Below the pieces are notes generated by a model. It worked only from the letters and a program-made list of their open reading frames with translations. It ran no database searches and was not told the origin of the DNA. Shown here in pieces: positions 1 through 14,239 of a stretch of DNA of 64,000 nucleotides. Within the stretch, counting starts at the first letter, position 1. Each line of letters begins with the position of its first letter. The stretch comes from Syngnathus acus (taxonomy: Eukaryota > Chordata > Actinopteri > Syngnathiformes > Syngnathidae), in contig NC_051105.1 of NCBI RefSeq assembly GCF_901709675.1, forward strand, positions 3,587,104 through 3,651,103. Reading direction: 5' to 3'. A program made the position numbers and the translations under genes.

Positions 1-1
1 A

Positions 2-265
2 GACGATGAGGAGGGTCTTGAGGCAGGTGATAACCGGTTTAGTCTCCATGATGGGGCTACTGACGGTGGTGGAAACAAACACACGACTGCAGCACGCACA
101 GCGTCACGGGTGCGCTTCATCGCAGCGGCCGCCAGGGAGAGCCCGCAGCCACACCACCATTCACTGGAAGCTGGACAACTTCGGCTCATTAGCTTCCTTT
201 TTTTGGAAGACGTGTTAATGTATGGAAGCTATGATAACGTAAGGTGGTCATTTTGTAATTCCTAA
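2..265 (+). CDS. Possible terminal coding exon of an unidentified + strand gene
   Basis: From base 2 the + strand stays open for 87 codons until a TAA at 263-265. The frame is rich in D, E, A, R and H, with a His run near residue 50, and its base composition is GC-rich up to about base 180 before turning AT-rich. An AATAAA at 587-592 would fit the 3' end of such a gene, which would then converge on katnal1. I do not recognise the protein. No acceptor site can be seen because the window starts inside the frame, so this could equally be non-coding GC-rich DNA. The overlapping 70-codon ATG frame at 6-218 looks like a shadow. Confidence 0.25.
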   Translation, partial: DDEEGLEAGDNRFSLHDGATDGGGNKHTTAARTASRVRFIAAAARESPQPHHHSLEAGQLRLISFLFLEDVLMYGSYDNVRWSFCNS

Positions 266-1050
266 CACCAGCTCTTTAAATATGGAATTGTTTTCCATCA
301 AATGTACTTGTCGTGGCCACATTTGATCAATTATACCCAACCCAACAACAATTTAAATGGTTATTTATCGAATCATACAGCATGAGTGAAACGACTTTGT
401 TTCATTATAGACCAGGATTGGACAAATTAGATGGAGGGGCCAGAATTTTTCCATTTGTTACTGGTTTGCTATTGAATCAATGTACATCACATTGTGATGA
501 TCACAATATATTTCATGGGAAGGCAACTCCGGTTGTATATTTCATATATTCAATATGTTTCATTCATATATACTACAGAGGTATTTAATAAAAGAAAAAA
601 AATCCATTACAAATAACCAAGGCCATAAATTCATTTATTGTATTTCAGCAGATTAAAAGTTCCTAGAGCACAAGAGAAGTTGGATGTAAAACACAAGCAT
701 AAATAACTAAAATTTTACACCCAGGTCCTGGCTTTGAGGGTTCCCTGACACACAGCGAGTGTTAAAGCTGTGCCACAACCTCAAGAGGGACATTGCAATT
801 CAGTGTCGGTGAGCTTTATACAGAACAGCGACACGGAAACAGTGTAAACGTTGGTTGGCCTGCTTTCTTCCAATATTTTTAAAGACATCCCTAGGTGACA
901 ACAGAAGCAGTTGAATATGCTTCAAAAAACTTTCGTTCATCATTTTTCATGGATATTTATGTATTGTGCCTCACAAGATTTGAAATTCTGTCATACTCAT
1001 CAAGCATACTCAACATCAGGATTAGAGGTTAGTTAACCACAAAAAGTCCT
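266..1050. other. Probable convergent 3' UTR / intergenic stretch
   Basis: AT-rich sequence without a convincing coding frame. It carries an AATAAA on the + strand at 587-592 and, on the - strand, an AATAAA (seen as TTTATT at 634-639) that suits the end of the katnal1 transcript about 410 bases past its stop codon. The 91-codon frame at 313-588 has no family resemblance and is probably chance. Confidence 0.4.
634..639 (-). terminator. Candidate polyadenylation signal of katnal1
   Basis: A canonical AATAAA on the - strand lies downstream of the katnal1 stop codon, with no other gene between. It implies a 3' UTR of roughly 430 bases. Confidence 0.45.
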
Positions 1051-4155
<3,105 letters not shown>

Positions 4156-5005
4156 GGTTCATGTGCATGACAGCTATGAGACAAAAGACAAGAAGAAGAG
4201 TGATTCATTGTTCAGTATTAGCAATGAATATATAATTGCTGGCTTGTTGGGAAGTGATGCCAACTATAATCAAAATGTGAAGGAATTGAGGTTCAAAAAA
4301 TAGTTCTATTTAATTATTATTACCTTGTCAAGCGTCTCAATTGGAGTCTACACATAACTGGGCTAGATTTGAGCATTTTAATTCCTGATCGAAGTTTTTT
4401 AAAGAAGAGCTATGCAACTTTTAAAAACAGTCGAGGATTTTTGTGTCCACTGGGCAGGGTGCACAGTACAAATCAGACAATATATGCAAAACAATTTGAC
4501 CCGTCATTAACTGTATAATTATCCATAGAGGCTCCATTTATTTTGAAATGTGTTCATCTACTTCTTTTACATTTCATAATGGTAGGCCAGCGACCTAGTG
4601 CCATCTATTGGCCAAACGCCACCCCTCCTCGAATCCACGACGAGCTGCATTGAAAAAAAAAAAAAAATCGACCTTTGCAGGTATAATGCTTACTTTTATG
4701 TTTTCATTATGTTGGGGTCTATTGGGGTATAGCTGTGCATATTTCCAAAATTGATAATGTAATCAAAGCGCACACCACATGCATGCACCTGTTCGCCCAC
4801 ATCCATCCACTCGCCTCATCCACTTCATTGTAATCTGGCTAGCGGTTGCTAATAGCATCGCTTTCAGACAACAACAAACCGGGTGGCGAGAAATAATAAA
4901 AAAGCCACACTCGTTTGTAAAAAAGGGACAACAGCAACAATTGAGGGTGCAAGCCACCTATTGTTATTGTTGACAACAAAAGCGACATGAAAATAATCGG
5001 CATAC

Positions 5006-5110
5006 CTGCGTTAAAAGCATATGTTTATGGAGTCCTTTTGAATCGGAGGTCCACTATGGGGTGTTACCATGGCCGCGGAGACGCCTGGTGAAGAATACAG
5101 ATGGCGAGAT
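5006..5110 (-). other. Candidate non-coding first exon / promoter of katnal1
   Basis: The katnal1 coding exon has an acceptor just upstream of its ATG, so a 5' UTR exon must lie further up on the - strand. A donor-like GGTATG ends at 5006, and the sequence above it to about 5110 is locally GC-rich. The upstream limit and the transcription start are guesses. Confidence 0.25.
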
Positions 5111-6053
5111 TACAAGGCTGCATTCAAGTACCGTAGAAACGCAAGGAAATGTAAAGGGTTATACTCGCAGGGTGTATATAAATAAAATTACAAAAATTGC
5201 TGTATGAACTATATGCGGGTGTTCTCCTGTTTAAATTTGATATAAAACATCAACGCGAGCGGGTCTTCGTACTATCCCTCTTATGTCTATGGCAAAACTA
5301 CATATTAAAGTCACACATACAATGATCCAACTCGTGGTCAAAACGGTTTTGACGTCAATTTTCACAATCTTCGAGGTTCTTTGAACGCACCATTAGCAAT
5401 GGCCGCGTTGTGTAAGCAGTACCTGATGCCCAAGGCTGACAAATCTAGTATATTTACGTGTGTATAAATATATATATATATGCGCGCACACACATGTATA
5501 TAATGTATATGTATATATGTAGTAGTTTGACTACTATTAATATAATTCTAGTAGTGCGTCATGCACAGTATTTGTATTTTATATGTATAATTTATTTTGT
5601 TCGGAATGTACACACGTACATACATACAGTATATATTAATAGTAAATCTACTTCTATTGTAAAATATATCATTAATATGTGTTAAGTTGAGAGGTATTTA
5701 TCAAACTATCATGTTCCAAATTTTTTTTTACTGTCATTGTACAAATCACAATATGTTGCAAGAAAAATAATACTGTAACAACCAATTAAAATGTTAAAAT
5801 GAATATAAACAAAAAAATAAACAAACCAAGCTCAATTTTCTGCCATCAAACCACTTTTATTTTGCTGGCTCACAAACAACTCAAAAATCACTTCAAGTCC
5901 ACATCAGTCACTTCTGTGGCATGTGATGAAATTCAAGGTGGTCCAGAGTGGAATGGCTGTGTGCATTTCAAGGCTTATTTGTACCAGAGAGAAAAAACAT
6001 TTCATGTTATCACTACTGTTTGCATTTAAAGCCCCACTAAGGAACTTTTATTA

Positions 6054-6312
6054 TCTATCCATCCATTTTCTGTACCGCTTTTTCCTCACGAGGGTTGGAG
6101 TGCTGGAGCCGCAGTAGGTGGACTGGTTAGCAGCCAATCGCAGGGCACACAAACAACCATTCACACTCACAGTCAAATCTACGCACAATTTGGAGTGCTC
6201 AAAGGGGTTTTTGGAATGTGGGAGAAAACCAGAGTGCCCGGAGAAAAGGCCAGAGCCGGAATCGAACCCACGACCTCTGCACTGTGAGGCAGACAGTGAA
6301 CCACTTTTCCAC
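6054..6312 (-). mobile_element. tRNA-headed teleost SINE, minus orientation
   Basis: Read on the - strand, the copy starts with a tRNA-like head (CTGCCTCACAGTGCAGAGG, then a box-B-like GGTTCGATTCC). It continues through the body phrase around CACTCCAAATTGTGCGTAG and ends with the tail complementary to TCCATCCATTTTCTGTACCG. At least six further full or partial copies of this family occur in the window. I recognise it as a widespread fish repeat but cannot give its catalogue name. Confidence 0.7.
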
Positions 6313-7088
6313 CCTTCCTTTTATTATTATTTTTTCATGTTTACAACAACTTGGAGCAATTCAGATGCTTGGGGGCTTCTGCCAGCAGTAATGGCATGGA
6401 GACTTCCGTCTTTGCAATGAAATGGGAAGGTGACGTATGCCGTAGTTTTTTTTTGGTGTGGATCCTACCTCAAAGCTGCCATTTACTCATCACTGGTGAC
6501 CAATCACTGGTATTTTGTGTGTTGTTTTAACTGTTTACATCAAATTAGTAGCTAATTTCAACCCATGCTGAATGTATATATAGTCATTGAATTTTTAGTG
6601 TACATAAACATATTAAGGCTGGGCGACACCAATCTGACGTTGGGACATTTAGGGGTAGTTTTTGGAGTCAACGTATAAACGGTGAACGCTCTGATTGGCT
6701 GTTGGCTAGCGAATCCATGCAGGAGAACATGAATTGAAATGATGAAAACAAACAAAAAGCAAAGGCCAATTTCTCACCCCGATTCAGGTGAGGTCACCCC
6801 TCTATGACATTGTAAATAAAATGCTTACATGACACTAAAACATAAACTTTGATAATCATGGAACAATATATAAACATAAACTTTGATAATGATGGAACAA
6901 AATATCAATGTTATATTGTGCTCAACTTTGGAGTTTCCACTGGAAATAAATACATCCTATTCTACTACTTGCATGCATTTCATAGAAACATAGTGCAAAC
7001 TTATCCCTCTGCGTTGTCTGTATAAGTGCATAACAGCAGACAGATGATGGTTGAAAGTCACAAGAAGCTCGTGGTTGAAAGCTAACTA

Positions 7089-8052
7089 TCAGCAATGACA
7101 GGTTACCGCTTCCTGCTCTCTGGGTTTCCAAAGATGCCTGACGTCGCTCTCAGACGGTGGCTTCAGTCTCAGAGGTTTGTGGCTTTTGAGCCTGTAGGCC
7201 AGCGTCAGGAAAATGGCGTCCACGTGCTCCTTCTCGGTGGGGTCCTTGGCCGAGGTTTCAAATAGGGGCATGTTGTGTCCGTCGGCGAGGCACTGCGCTG
7301 TCGACGTGGGCACCTCACGGCGGTCCCGTAAGTCGCATTTGTTGCCCACTACCACCCGGGGCACCAGCGGCCCCACAGCGTGACGACCGCACTCCTCGAT
7401 CCAGTCGGGGATATTCCGGAAGGTGGTCAGGCTGGTGACGTCGTACACGAAGATGACAGCATGTGCACTGCGGTAATAGTGTTCCACCATGCTCTTCCTG
7501 AAACGCTCCTGGCCTGCTGTGTCCCAAATCTGCAACTGTCCCCCAAGGAAAAAATATTAAAAAAACATTGAATAGCACGAAGTAGGACCTAACTACTATG
7601 GGTTTGTTTTGAGGCCAATTCACCCCAAAAAAAAAAAAAAAAAAGTCTGGCACCCAAGGATTCACATATTCTGATTTTTGGGAAATATTTACTGGGGGGG
7701 GGGGCAACCTTTTTTTCATGGAAAATGCTTATTGGCAGTTTAGATTGATTGTTTTTATCAGGGTAACGTTTTATTAGACGGCCTGCAGTCATGGTCTTAC
7801 CTTGATGACTTCTCCATCGAGTTCCAGAGTCCTCTCCCTAAAGTCAACCCCGATGGTAGCCTCGGGATTCTTCAGGAAAGACCCGCCACAGAATCTGTAC
7901 GTCAAACATGTCTTCCCCACGTTGGTGTCTCCTATGACGATGATCTTAAACACCTGACACAGCGACGCGTTGCCGTCATATTGCGACGACGATGAGAGCT
8001 CTAAGGAGTCGAAAAGGACCGAGTTACCGCCGTCTTTGTTTTCTATTGCCAT
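7089..8052 (-). CDS. rab33b: Rab33B-type small GTPase (2 coding exons)
   Basis: Golgi Rab GTPase family; Rab33B acts in intra-Golgi and Golgi-to-ER traffic and binds ATG16L1 in autophagosome formation. Exons 8052-7801 and 7535-7089 join in phase 0 to 232 aa. G motifs are intact: P-loop GDTNVGKT (41-48), switch [12 protein letters not shown], switch [10 protein letters not shown] (from residue 89), NKCD and ETSAKD. The protein ends in a dicysteine prenylation motif, CHC. The segment YRLKSHKPL before the tail favours Rab33B over Rab33A, which reads differently there. Teleosts have more than one rab33b copy, and I cannot tell which this is. A candidate polyadenylation signal lies at 5856-5861. 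In humans RAB33B is not on the chromosome carrying the other genes of this window. Confidence 0.88.
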
Positions 8053-9247
8053 CGCTCATGGTCTCGCCGGGAGGACGAGTCGGGCCACCTGGGGAATCTC
8101 GCGAGAGCGGCGTGAGAATTAGCGAGAAGGTCCGTACACCGAAAATTAAATTTTCCATTCTGTCTTTTTAACTTTTACCTTTAATTTTTTATTCATTTCT
8201 ATGTAAAAATACCTTAAAATATTAATATTTTTCTAAATTGCATTTTTTTCATTTATTTTTGAACGATAACTATTATTTAGTGCCATCTGGCGTTGAACTA
8301 ATAGAATGCAATGACTTGGATTCAAAGTGCGTGCATTTTGAAGCACGCACACTATGGAGCTTAGTCACAATGTATTCAGCAGAAGTGCAAGCAAACTGTC
8401 ATCACAAATGACTTGTAGAATCCCCATAAGTGATGAAGTCCGTGCATTGTATTTGTTACACATGCTGTCGTCATTGAGCCCATAGATTTCTATAGGAAAG
8501 GCGCCACTGGTCGGCCATCTTAGAACAGAGGACTGCTTCATTGCGCTGTGCAGTAGTCGGTGGTAAATTGAATTATTTATTCAATTAAATGCTTATAACG
8601 TGATGAATTCTTGACTCGTTTAGAAAAAAAATGGTTTATTACACTTTACTGACCCAGCTATGATTCAGGCTGAATGTTTAAATCATATATCTTCTTTTTA
8701 AACATGGCATAGTTGTTTGTGTCAGTACCTACATCTCTGACGTTTACCCGACCAAACAAACTGTTTGAAAATTGGTTGTAGTGAGCAACCTACAGTTATT
8801 TTAATCTTTGTGCTCCATTGACTGGTATGTTATGAGGGATCGGCCAGACCTTTATCAAAATTCACAGGTAGGAAATTCAAAATTGCTCTGTTGAAACAGT
8901 GCAAAAGCCTAAAGGGTGTCAAAGGTCATCATCAATAAGAATCTCAGCAGGCAAAACACAACCATAGCATGGAAAGTTCAGCAACTGAAGGGGATATGAA
9001 AATGAAAAAAAAGATCTAGACAGTCAATCCTATTTTGATTATCATGCGCATGTATTGATTCTTGTTAGACTTGTGGGATTAAAATTTTAATGTAACGATC
9101 CAAATGCACTTAATGAAATGCCAAGTGAGTATAAGAATATCAATATGCCAGGATATTTTTGGCCTTGATTTCATATTTGATATTTATTTTTGGCGCGATT
9201 CTTCCCCATGAAACAGCAGCAAAAAACACATCTATTGAATCACATGG

Positions 9248-9253
9248 TTTATT
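9248..9253 (-). terminator. Candidate polyadenylation signal of kbtbd7
   Basis: AATAAA on the - strand about 1.4 kb past the kbtbd7 stop codon. Closer signals may exist in this AT-rich DNA, so the assignment is tentative. Confidence 0.3.
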
Positions 9254-10336
9254 GACAGGCACAATAAACTAATTCATTTTCTTTGTGTCATACACACAAA
9301 CATCAAAAATATATTAGAATTGCATTTATTCACCATAGAAAACACATGTAATCATAACATATACACATATTTGGAAGTAACTAATACAATATTATGAATA
9401 TAATACTTGAAGCGGAACACGTGAACTTGTATTGTGGCTTGTGTTAATAACTAGAATAGATGGAATCAATGACAATTAATTGGTTAACATTGGAAAATGT
9501 GTGCGTGTGGGGGGGGCAAATGGCCATTAAAATGAGGGCCAAAACATACTCATTAAATAAAAAAACAAAACACTGGTATAAACCCACACACCCATGTCCT
9601 TAATTTTGTTAGAAGGTACAAAAAAACCTGAGTCAGCATAATGCACTCACTGTGCATGTCATTAGGTGCACACAAAATTTGCAAATTCTGTTTCAAAACA
9701 ACAGTGCTTAGTTATGACTGACACACAGGAGGTATGAATTTAACAATGTATATTAAATGTTAGTCATGTAACCAATACATAAGAAACAGCTCTCGATTGG
9801 ATGTAGAGCAGTCCTTAATTGTTAAATTAATCTCTGAGATGTTTTGGTCCTGTGAGTGCCGTGCACAATGGCAACGATTCAAAACAGAACACGAGTAAAT
9901 CTTATGTGTCATACAAAGACGGCAATCGCGACGCCTGCAAAGAAAATAGCCGCTTAACGCAAAGTTGAAGTGCAAGGAAATATGCTTTGTGTTTGATGTC
10001 ACCCACACTACTATTTGTTGTGAGCTTGACACGTTTTGCTCCCTGAATAAAGATTTTAAAGCTGTACTAGCTTTTCAGAGCTGTTTCTGGAATTCAACAA
10101 TCTGGAAATTGAGCAGGTAGAAGCAGCCTGATGCAAACAATTCTAATAACTTTGAATTATTGTTACTATTATTATTGGTTTTTGAATGGGGACAAGAAAT
10201 AGTCAAGACAGGCTTTTTAGCTTTGTCATCAAAAATGGTTGTACGGTCCATTTTTATTGTATGGCTGATGCTATGCGATTGATCAAGAAGCAAGTAGACA
10301 ATTTCTTGGCAAATGACAGGGCCTTGCATTTGACTG

Positions 10337-10436
10337 ATGACCAGTCCAATCCAGGGTCTGACCAAAGTCACCTGGGATAGGCTCAGACTAACCCGCGACC
10401 CAAATGAGGACAAGCACCAAGGAAAATGAATGAATG
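10337..10436 (+). mobile_element. SINE tail fragment
   Basis: The phrase CACCTGGGATAGGCTCAGAC, followed by CCGCGACCCAAATGAGGACA, matches the 3' part of the tRNA-headed SINE family seen elsewhere in the window, in + orientation. The head is missing. Confidence 0.55.
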
Positions 10437-10663
10437 ACTTTTGGCTTTACATTTGTAGTCATTCAGTGTCTTGTATTGTAGTGAATACAGATCATTAGTG
10501 TCTGTACAATATAAGTCATATTTGTGTCAATACGGGAGGAATCTTAGTAAGATGTGGAAGCGAAGGTTTAGGAAAGCCCGCTGTGAAGACTAAACTCCAT
10601 CTTGACTGTCAAGTGGTTGAGAAAATGGATCTGGTTTGCTTGAGTAACCCCCAAAAAGTCCGA

Positions 10664-12538
10664 CTACCAGTTCTCATCCGAAAATGAGCTGGAGCTGGCG
10701 GAGTCCGAATCTGCGTCCGTCAAGCCGTCTAGGTCCCAGTCGGCGCTGGATCCGCTATCGTCGTCCTCCTCGGTTGAAAAGCTGTGCGCCGAGCCGAGGC
10801 ACGCTGGATAGACGCGTGTGGAGACGCACACGGGCCCCAACGTGGACACGTAGACTGCCATGACGCTCTTCCAGCACTCCCGTGTGGGCTCGTACTCGTG
10901 CATGAGGACGCGGTTCTTGTTGTGTTGCAGCAGTGTCTGCGTGAGGAGCATCAGCTTGCCACCATGCTGGATCACCTGGTAGTTGAGGGCGCGGCTGTCG
11001 ATGGGGATGTCGGCCAGCCGCCGCCACTCGCCCCGCGCCGGGCTGTAGGCTTTCACCACGGGGATGTCGCACACGCAGACGATCTGGTCCTGGTACACGC
11101 ACGCCTTGTGCAGTTTGTCACGCCGCAGCGAGCCGCAGTGGCGCCAGCGGTTGCGGCGCGGATCATAGCACAACATGCGCCGCTTGTTCACCACGTATAG
11201 GTGATCGTTCAATGCCACCACCTGCATCTTACTGAATGAATGTGGCAGAGGAGCCACAAAGGTCCACTGGTTCCTCTGGACACTGTAGCACTCGACCTCT
11301 TTCAAACGAGCGTCCGTCACAGGGTTCCTCCCCCCCAGGAGGTACACGTGACCATTTAGATAGCCCATCCCCGAGTGAATCCTCCCAAGCGGTCTCTCCG
11401 CAAGCTCTTGCCAGCTGTTGAGCACTGGATTGTACTGCCAGAAGTGTTTGGAGAGGTGAGACGCCAGATAAAGGTTGTTTTCTGGGCTAGAACAAGCAAT
11501 GAGGGACTCCATGGTGGAGCGTTTGTAATCCTGGCTGCTGAGATCCAGGAGAGGAGGCGTCACAAAGTAGAGGTCCTCGGAGTACGGGTCGCAGCACATG
11601 ATGTTGTCGTTGGGAAGACCAAAGAACAGGATCATTTCTTTGGCGCTCACGCCTATCCTATGCTTGGGAACGTCCAGAGACGCGGCCACAGCGCAGGGCC
11701 TGTTGAAGAAGGACTCCAGGTATTTCTCCACGAAGGGTCTCGCCGCCAGCCCTTCCAGGTAACGCTTGTCCCTCTCGGTGAACAAGTTCCAGCGCACGCA
11801 CCTCAGCGCCCGCAACGCATCCTCCTTCTTGGGTGGTGCGTTGGCTTCAATCCAGCGTAGGGCGGCCATGCACACCTCGCGCTCACAGGCCACGTCCAGC
11901 GTGTCGAGCGAGAGCAGCTCCACCAACTGATGCAGGTCCAGCTCGCACAGCTCTCCCGAGATGCACAGCTGGACAAAGTTCCTGGCAATGAATGCCCGAG
12001 CGCTCTCCTTGAGCTCGGGGTTGTCATAGGTGTCTGCGAACTTCAGAACCCCGATGCAGTTGGCGAGGTCCAGCCTGCGGGTCATGAAGCCGGAGCAGGC
12101 CATCCTGATGTACTCAAGTTGGAGCATGTTGGCGGCAGCGTACAGCCTTTGCACGTTGCCCTCCGTGATGGTCACTTTACCCGTGTAACAGTAGTCCACG
12201 ATGACCGACATGGACTCTACGTCCACCCCACGGATGGCTACCCTCTCCTGAACGCTCTCGGTCAAGCCGCCGGTGAACATGCTTTTGAAATACGGGCTGG
12301 CTGCGGCGAGGACGTTGCGGCTGCAGTAAAACAGCTGGACGGGGTCGTCACCCGAGGGCCCCCCTCTCACAGCACCTTCGCCGGGCTCCAGTGGTTCTCC
12401 GTCGGGGTCCACTTCGATGGTAACGTCCGAAAGGAGGCGGCTGTCGTACAACGCCTTCAACTCCCCCATTAAACCTTGAGCGTGACTTATGTCCTCCAAC
12501 ACTTCGGGTCCATTAAAGCAACCTAGCACCGAAGCCAT
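10664..12538 (-). CDS. kbtbd7: Kelch repeat and BTB domain protein of the KBTBD6/7 type (intronless)
   Basis: Substrate adaptor for a Cullin-3 ubiquitin ligase; human KBTBD6/7 with CUL3 targets the RAC1 activator TIAM1. One uninterrupted frame of 624 aa, like the intronless human genes (human length about 680). The BTB domain lies at about 25-140 (LLSDVTIEV, YFKSMFTGGL, VDYCYTGKV), the BACK domain at about 145-260 and Kelch repeats at about 330-560 (YLNGHVYLLGGRNPVTDARL, ECYSVQRNQWTFVAPLPHSF). An acidic, Ser-rich tail contains SADWDLDGL and SDSASSSSFSDENW. That tail matches KBTBD6/7 and excludes other KBTBD members. The protein stops at the Trp where human KBTBD6/7 continue W-V-R-V, the ATG8-binding motif. 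The ATG at 12538 is preceded by a run of A on the coding strand. Large open frames on the opposite strand are GC-driven shadows. Confidence 0.92.
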   Translation of the reverse strand: MASVLGCFNGPEVLEDISHAQGLMGELKALYDSRLLSDVTIEVDPDGEPLEPGEGAVRGGPSGDDPVQLFYCSRNVLAAASPYFKSMFTGGLTESVQERVAIRGVDVESMSVIVDYCYTGKVTITEGNVQRLYAAANMLQLEYIRMACSGFMTRRLDLANCIGVLKFADTYDNPELKESARAFIARNFVQLCISGELCELDLHQLVELLSLDTLDVACEREVCMAALRWIEANAPPKKEDALRALRCVRWNLFTERDKRYLEGLAARPFVEKYLESFFNRPCAVAASLDVPKHRIGVSAKEMILFFGLPNDNIMCCDPYSEDLYFVTPPLLDLSSQDYKRSTMESLIACSSPENNLYLASHLSKHFWQYNPVLNSWQELAERPLGRIHSGMGYLNGHVYLLGGRNPVTDARLKEVECYSVQRNQWTFVAPLPHSFSKMQVVALNDHLYVVNKRRMLCYDPRRNRWRHCGSLRRDKLHKACVYQDQIVCVCDIPVVKAYSPARGEWRRLADIPIDSRALNYQVIQHGGKLMLLTQTLLQHNKNRVLMHEYEPTRECWKSVMAVYVSTLGPVCVSTRVYPACLGSAHSFSTEEDDDSGSSADWDLDGLTDADSDSASSSSFSDENW

Positions 12539-13309
12539 TTTTGGGTCTAGTTTTTTTTTTTTTTTTACCTCACGTAGCGGAAGCTTTCTGATATGACACC
12601 GCCTCGCGCTCCACCTCCACGGCTAGCTGACAAGGACACATCCGCTCACGAGAAAACGTCAAACTTGTTTAAAAAAACAAAACAAAAAAACATTACCATT
12701 CACTTTAACGCGTTCCGTGTTCCTCAAAGTTGGTTGTCGGATCCAAATGACCATAATGTCCAACGTAAACGTGTTGGTTTTCTTTCTTTAACTCCGTGTG
12801 TATTAATGCTTTTGAGAGAAACAGACTGTCCACTGCTGATGAAGGCGGGGGGCAACGATAAAAATACACACGGTAGAGTGTCAAAATAAAATACCCTTCA
12901 AGTAAATAAGTGTTGAAATATTTTGAAATAACTTTACTTAATATATAAATATAAATGACTATTGAATTGTATCTGAATTAGTCAAGATTTACACCTTTTA
13001 TTTGAGTGTTTGCCGTCAAACTAGAAGTATTCTCTTGTTTTGAAGGCATTACACAAGGCTTCCGCTCTCCCCCACCGCAAGCCATTTTTGCGTCAGAGCG
13101 AAAGAGCGCATGTGATTGGGTGTCATAACTGGGTCAATTTCACATGAATAAACGGCATTATTTGAATGTCCATGATAAAATGAAATCCGCCAGATTTATA
13201 CACATCTACCCCTATGTATTGAATACAATAAATTAAATCCATATTATAAAAAAAACAACAGCAATCCATATTGTCTTTTATATAAACTATTCAAAGTTAA
13301 TGCAAAGGT

Positions 13310-13507
13310 TTATTTTTCTCCCTGAGTGTGCAGAATCAAGTTATTTGTACTTGAGGTCTGGTACTGGATGGTGATGATGAGAAAGAAGGCGGAGAGCAAC
13401 TCCACCCTGCTGCTCATCTTCTGGTATTCCAAAAGGGGGCAGCACAGCCTCTCGACAGGTTCAGCCGGTCCGACTGGAGTAGCTTTGTTTTGACGGGCTT
13501 GTCCCAT
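13310..13507 (-). CDS. Possible 65-aa small protein with a hydrophobic segment
   Basis: A 65-codon frame on the - strand starts at an ATG in a fair Kozak context (G at -3, G at +4). Its product has a polar N-terminus, a Cys pair (RLCCPLLEYQ) and a hydrophobic stretch (VELLSAFFLIITIQ) long enough for one membrane pass. The coding part is richer in GC than the flanking DNA, which is the main reason to list it. I do not recognise a family, there is no visible splice partner, and it may be chance. Confidence 0.2.
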   Translation of the reverse strand: MGQARQNKATPVGPAEPVERLCCPLLEYQKMSSRVELLSAFFLIITIQYQTSSTNNLILHTQGEK

Positions 13508-14239
13508 TACTATGTTAATGTGAGGAGTAGCATGGGTAAAAAAAAAATCCGAGGATATGCTGACACCATAATTACGAATAATCTCAATTGCCCAAATGCG
13601 TGAACTGAAAACATTTTATGCATGCCTTTGGCAAAGTAATATTTGGTTGAAGCAACTTTGCCTGTGGTTTTGTCCCACGACAAACGGACAAAAAAGACAA
13701 ATTTCATCTTCCACAGATGTTCTTAAATGGAAGACACAATGTTGTCAAAACCTTTTATTTTACTTTAAAAAGTCTCCCCAAACATCCTCTTCATACATAT
13801 GGTAAAACTCATCAGAGATGATGTGCAGTATCAATGCAGCGACCGGTTACACTAAGTGAAGTATTTCTTTTTAAAAACTTAACATGAAAAAAAACACGAA
13901 ATATTCACATTAAGAACAGTCATCATTTAAATAACCCAAAACAAAAATTGTTATTCACATAATTTTGATAATAGTGCTGCAACAGGAGGCCAGTAAATAG
14001 AAGTGATATGAATGTGATGAATGTGACACCACTTCCAAACAGGCATAGCATGTAGCAAAACAGTTTTCATCATTTTTACACCACAGTGACAAAAGTTTGA
14101 GATATTTCAAAAACACATGTACAAAAGCGTGAATCTTTTATATTTTCAGCTTGCAGATAACCAATCAACACGCGCACTTACAGTAGTAAAGAGTTCACAT
14201 TTAACAACTGGTTAGCGGAATATTGCAAGTGTCTATAAA

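Larger units (their letters stand above)
4174..7088. other. katnal1 first intron and katnal1-rab33b intergenic region
   Basis: No coding frame here resembles a known protein. The stretch holds a TA/GT-rich simple repeat around 5460-5540, an AATAAA on the - strand at 5856-5861 that could end the rab33b transcript, and an old SINE copy at 6054-6312. A phrase around AACATAAACTTTGATAAT is tandemly duplicated near 6838-6900. The 64-75 codon frames in it come from low-complexity DNA. Confidence 0.4.
8053..10663. other. Intergenic region between rab33b and kbtbd7
   Basis: The first 100 bases are GC-rich and probably contain the rab33b promoter. The rest is AT-rich with no convincing coding frame. 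The part next to kbtbd7 is probably its 3' UTR: an AATAAA on the - strand (TTTATT at 9248-9253) would give a UTR of about 1.4 kb. A SINE tail fragment sits at 10337-10436. Frames of 90-112 codons at 9760-10413 show no family resemblance. Confidence 0.4.

Noticed and set aside
5458-5685. 75-codon frame
   Set aside because: It is translated from a TA/GT-rich simple repeat.
10784-12472. Long open frames (138-180 codons) on the + strand opposite kbtbd7
   Set aside because: They mirror the GC-rich coding strand of a clear BTB-Kelch gene and have no family resemblance of their own.
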